Shown: positions 61,378-64,000 of the stretch, one piece after another
Position numbering within the stretch: the first letter of the stretch is position 1
Layout: each line of letters begins with the position of its first letter
From: Clostridia bacterium
GTDB taxonomy: Bacteria; Bacillota; Clostridia; Lachnospirales; Cellulosilyticaceae
Direction of reading: 5' to 3'
NCBI GenBank assembly: GCA_029239755.1
Contig: JARBUI010000002.1
Span: forward strand, 186,001 to 250,000
Length of the DNA: 64,000 bases
Position numbers and translations under genes: made by a program
Notes under the pieces: generated by a model
What the model was told of the DNA's origin: nothing
The model's input: the letters and a program-made list of their open reading frames with translations, nothing else
Databases searched by the model: none

Positions 61378-62385
61378 TTATTTTATTGCATTTTTTGCAA
61401 ACTCTGTATTAACAATTTTGTCATATTCCGGTCTCTGATCTAATTCACCTGCAAGCTGCATAACATCCATTAATCGATTTAGACTGTCTTCTTTAAGCAT
61501 AGGCTCACTGCACCATGCATCGATGTCTTTATATCTGTTAATAACTGTTATTAAATCTTCATTGCTGAGTTCTTTAAATTGTGGTGCAATAATAGGTGCA
61601 ATTTCTTCTGCTGAATGATTCTGTACAAACTGCTGACCTTTATAAAGTGCATTAGTAAATTTTTGAAGAACTTCTGGATTCTTTTTCATGTAACTATTAA
61701 GTGCACAATAGGCTGTATAGGGTATTTCTCCTGACTCTTTACCAATTGAAGCAACAATATAACCTTCTCCTGCTTTTTCAAGTGAAGTAGCTACGGGCTC
61801 AAAAAGTGTAACATAATCCCCTTCGCCACCAGTAAAAGCTCCTCCCATTGCTGCAAATTGAATATCTGTTCTTACATTAACAGCACCGCTCTTTGTGTCT
61901 TCTCCTAAAGTAAGCCCATTGTTTTTTAGCACATATTCTAGTGTCATTTCAGGAACACCACCTTTACGGCCTCCTATTACTTCTTTACCTGCAAGATCTT
62001 CAAATTTAAAGTTAGGCTCATCCTTTCTGGATACCAAAAAGCTTCCATCTCTTTTGGTAACCTGCGCAAAGTTAACCGCGTAGTCTTTACTTCCTTGGTT
62101 ATACACATAAATAGAAGCTTCAGGACCCATAAAGCCTATTTGGACTTCACCTGATAATAAGGCTGCCATTGTTTTATCAGCCCCTTGCGCTCCAATAAGT
62201 TCTACATTTAATCCCTCATCTCCAAAAAACCCTTTTTCAAGTGCTACATATTGCGGAGCATAAAATATTGAATGCGTTACTTCTGCAACTTTAATATCTT
62301 TTATTTGATTATCACTGCAGCCTGCAGAGAATACTGTAAGTATCAGCGCTGTGATAAGAGCTAATGATCTTCTTAAACCTTTCAT
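61378..62385 (-). CDS. ABC transporter substrate-binding lipoprotein, NMT1/SsuA-like
   Basis: The protein (335 residues from the chosen start) has a lipoprotein signal (MKGLRRSLALITALILTVFS, Cys at AGCS) and the SsuA/NMT1 fold blocks FYAPQYVALEKGFFGDEGLN and GADKTMAALLSGEVQIGFMG. I start at the ATG at 62385, nine bases after GAGGTG; a frame from 62427 has an extra non-signal stretch. Substrate could be nitrate, sulfonate, taurine, or a thiamine pyrimidine. It follows the permease gene on the same strand. Confidence 0.88.
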   Translation of the reverse strand: MKGLRRSLALITALILTVFSAGCSDNQIKDIKVAEVTHSIFYAPQYVALEKGFFGDEGLNVELIGAQGADKTMAALLSGEVQIGFMGPEASIYVYNQGSKDYAVNFAQVTKRDGSFLVSRKDEPNFKFEDLAGKEVIGGRKGGVPEMTLEYVLKNNGLTLGEDTKSGAVNVRTDIQFAAMGGAFTGGEGDYVTLFEPVATSLEKAGEGYIVASIGKESGEIPYTAYCALNSYMKKNPEVLQKFTNALYKGQQFVQNHSAEEIAPIIAPQFKELSNEDLITVINRYKDIDAWCSEPMLKEDSLNRLMDVMQLAGELDQRPEYDKIVNTEFAKNAIK

Positions 62386-62446
62386 AACCTTCACCTCATT
62401 ATTAACTGGTAAATTTTTACACACCATACTATAACATATTCTTTTC

Positions 62447-63274
62447 TTAATATTTGGTTACCCTTTTTGCACGGTATATTTTTTCTATTCCATTTACTGC
62501 CGTATACATAAGAAATGCACATACCGCAAGTACAGCAACCCCCATCATAACTAAATCCAGTCTAAAAACTTGACCGCCATATACAATAAGATAGCCTATA
62601 CCGTATCTAGATACCAAAAATTCTCCTACAATAACACCTACCCACGACAGGCCTATATTAATTTTTATAATATTAATGATATTAGCTACATTTGAAGGTA
62701 AAACAAGCTTGGTAAGGATTTGCGCTTTACTGGCCCCAAAACTTTGCAGCATTTTAACCTTTTCCTCATCTACATGAATAAAATAGTTATAGGCTGACAA
62801 AATAGTTGTCACTATAGAAATAGTAATAGCCGTTACAACTATCCCTTGTATGCCTGCACCTGCCCAAACAATAAGTATAGGAGCTAAAGCCGTTTTAGGT
62901 AGGGCATTAAGAACAACTAGTATAGGATCAAGAACCTTAGCTACAGTATCTGACCACCATAGTATAATAGCTACCATAATCCCTAATATTGTTCCTAGAG
63001 AGAATCCTAATATTGTCTCCCATACAGATATAGCAACATGCTTAAATAAGCTTCCATCGGCAATATACGTAATGAACAATTTGAAAATTTGAGATGGACT
63101 GCTTACAAGGAACGTATTGACTAGCTCATATGCTGCCATTACTTCCCACAGCAATATAAAACCAACTGATAAAAAAACTTGCCAAAATAAGATACTATAC
63201 TTTTTCTTCTGTTTTTCTTTTAAAAAATGTTTATAACCTTCACTTTTTTCAGTGTCTTTTTGTTTATTTGTCAT
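62447..63274 (-). CDS. ABC transporter permease, SsuC/TauC type
   Basis: The 275-residue protein has about six membrane helices and the binding-protein-dependent permease loop (KVKMLQSFGASKAQILTKLV, EAA-type, facing the ATPase). The N-terminus is charged (KDTEKSEGYKHFLKEKQKKK). It overlaps the ATPase gene by 11 bases and precedes the lipoprotein gene, giving a complete importer. Confidence 0.9.
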   Translation of the reverse strand: MTNKQKDTEKSEGYKHFLKEKQKKKYSILFWQVFLSVGFILLWEVMAAYELVNTFLVSSPSQIFKLFITYIADGSLFKHVAISVWETILGFSLGTILGIMVAIILWWSDTVAKVLDPILVVLNALPKTALAPILIVWAGAGIQGIVVTAITISIVTTILSAYNYFIHVDEEKVKMLQSFGASKAQILTKLVLPSNVANIINIIKINIGLSWVGVIVGEFLVSRYGIGYLIVYGGQVFRLDLVMMGVAVLAVCAFLMYTAVNGIEKIYRAKRVTKY

Positions 63275-64000
63275 TTATATCCAGCTCCTTCCATAAATCA
63301 TCAAAGTAGTCCTTAAATTCAGGTGACTTTCTTGCTATAAGAGGTGTTTTTTCTCCTTCGATAGTGAGTTTTATTTCATAAATATTTTTAATGGCGGCTG
63401 GTCTCATAGATAGTACTGCGACCTCATCTGCCATGGAAATTGCTTCTGCAATATCATGGGTCACTAGTATAGCCTCTTTATGCTCATTCTTGATGATTTT
63501 ATAAATATCTTCACTTACTAAAAGCCTTGTCTGATAATCAAGAGCAGAAAAAGGCTCATCTAAAAGAAGGATATCTGGATTTGTTGCCAGCGTTCTGATA
63601 AGTGCTACTCTTTGTCTCATTCCGCCTGATAATTCTTTTGGAAAGCCATTTCTAAATTCCCATAAGTCATAGGTTTTTAAAAGTCTTTCTATTTTCTTTA
63701 AAGACTCTTTATCAAGTTTTTTTTGTATCTCGAGTCCTATCGTAATGTTGTCCATAATATTTCGCCATTCAAGAAGGTGATCTCTTTGGAACATATAGCC
63801 TATTTTCCCATTTATCATTATTTCTCCGCTTGTAGGTTGTATCAAAGAGGTTAACAAGTTAAGAATAGTAGACTTACCACTTCCTGATGGCCCCAATATA
63901 GCTAGTATTTTACCTTTTTTAAGTGTTAAATTTAAATCTTTTAGTACAAGTATTTCTGAGCTTTCTGTATAAAAGCTTTTATAAACATTTTTCATCTCAA
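63264..64000 (-). CDS. ABC transporter ATP-binding protein, SsuB/TauB type (5' end at window edge)
   Basis: The visible 243 residues have Walker A GPSGSGKST, Q-loop GYMFQRDHLLEW, signature LSGGMRQRVAL, Walker B ILLLDEPFSALD and the His switch VTHDIAEA. An ATG at 63995 begins MKNVYKSFY, but the preceding codon (GAG) is open and family members usually begin a few residues earlier (L-E-x-K-N-V). The true start therefore probably lies outside the window. First gene visible of the importer operon. Confidence 0.9.
   Translation of the reverse strand, partial: EMKNVYKSFYTESSEILVLKDLNLTLKKGKILAILGPSGSGKSTILNLLTSLIQPTSGEIMINGKIGYMFQRDHLLEWRNIMDNITIGLEIQKKLDKESLKKIERLLKTYDLWEFRNGFPKELSGGMRQRVALIRTLATNPDILLLDEPFSALDYQTRLLVSEDIYKIIKNEHKEAILVTHDIAEAISMADEVAVLSMRPAAIKNIYEIKLTIEGEKTPLIARKSPEFKDYFDDLWKELDINDK

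Noticed and set aside
1-64000. CRISPR arrays, tRNA or rRNA genes, complete insertion sequences
   Set aside because: No regularly spaced repeats, cloverleaf or rRNA-like sequence, or transposase with terminal repeats was recognised by reading; tRNAscan-SE and CRISPR finders could not be run.

Overview
The window comes from a low-GC, motile Firmicute of the Clostridia. The evidence is the flagellar gene order (flgB to flhA, with FliY and FlbD), a SpoIIM gene (so probably an endospore former), ribonuclease Y, a T-box leader, a Gram-positive LexA box and strongly A/T-biased codons. It may belong to the Lachnospirales, but no rRNA is present to place it. I saw no tRNA, rRNA, CRISPR array or intact insertion sequence.

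Bases 1-20381 hold one long minus-strand flagellar operon: flgB-flgC-fliE-fliF-fliG-fliH-fliI-fliJ-motE-like-fliK-flgD-flgE-flbD-motA-motB-fliL-fliM-fliY-cheY-fliO-fliP-fliQ-fliR-flhB-flhA, with flhA running off the left edge. It builds the MS ring, C ring, rod, hook, export gate and stators. A consensus vegetative promoter lies about 590 bp before flgB. It is followed by a class I cyclic-di-GMP riboswitch and an intrinsic terminator, so the whole motility programme appears to be gated by c-di-GMP at transcription. Between that terminator and flgB lies a long A/T-rich leader with repeated motifs.

Bases 20447-34000 are housekeeping: proC-nudF-spoIIM, nfeD plus a flotillin-like SPFH gene, purB with an unexplained symmetric leader, aspB, rny, recA (with LexA box) and cinA, a YHS/TRASH-type small membrane protein, a DUF624 protein, then argG and argH with a palindrome over the argG promoter. 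Bases 35685-43032 hold an ISL3-transposase-like remnant or domesticated protein, glgB, an unknown protein with a His/Cys-rich tail, and a P-type calcium ATPase.

Bases 43246-56300 are translation-related: a T-box leader with a GUA specifier, a 65-residue membrane protein and valS; an unknown coiled-coil membrane protein; an S1-domain protein; an Uup-type ABC-F protein; and a YbiT/YkpA-type ABC-F protein whose second ATPase site has lost two key residues. Small membrane proteins, an acyltransferase and an esterase lie between them. Bases 56472-64000 contain a patatin-like lipase, a DUF3810 protein, an EbsC/YbaK deacylase, two cysteine-rich small proteins, a winged-helix plus ferredoxin protein, and an ABC importer of the nitrate/sulfonate/thiamine-precursor class that runs off the right edge.

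The most interesting items are the c-di-GMP riboswitch and repeated leader of the flagellar operon, the T-box operon with an inserted membrane protein gene, the ABC-F protein with a degenerate second site, the transposase-derived ORF, and the symmetric purB leader.
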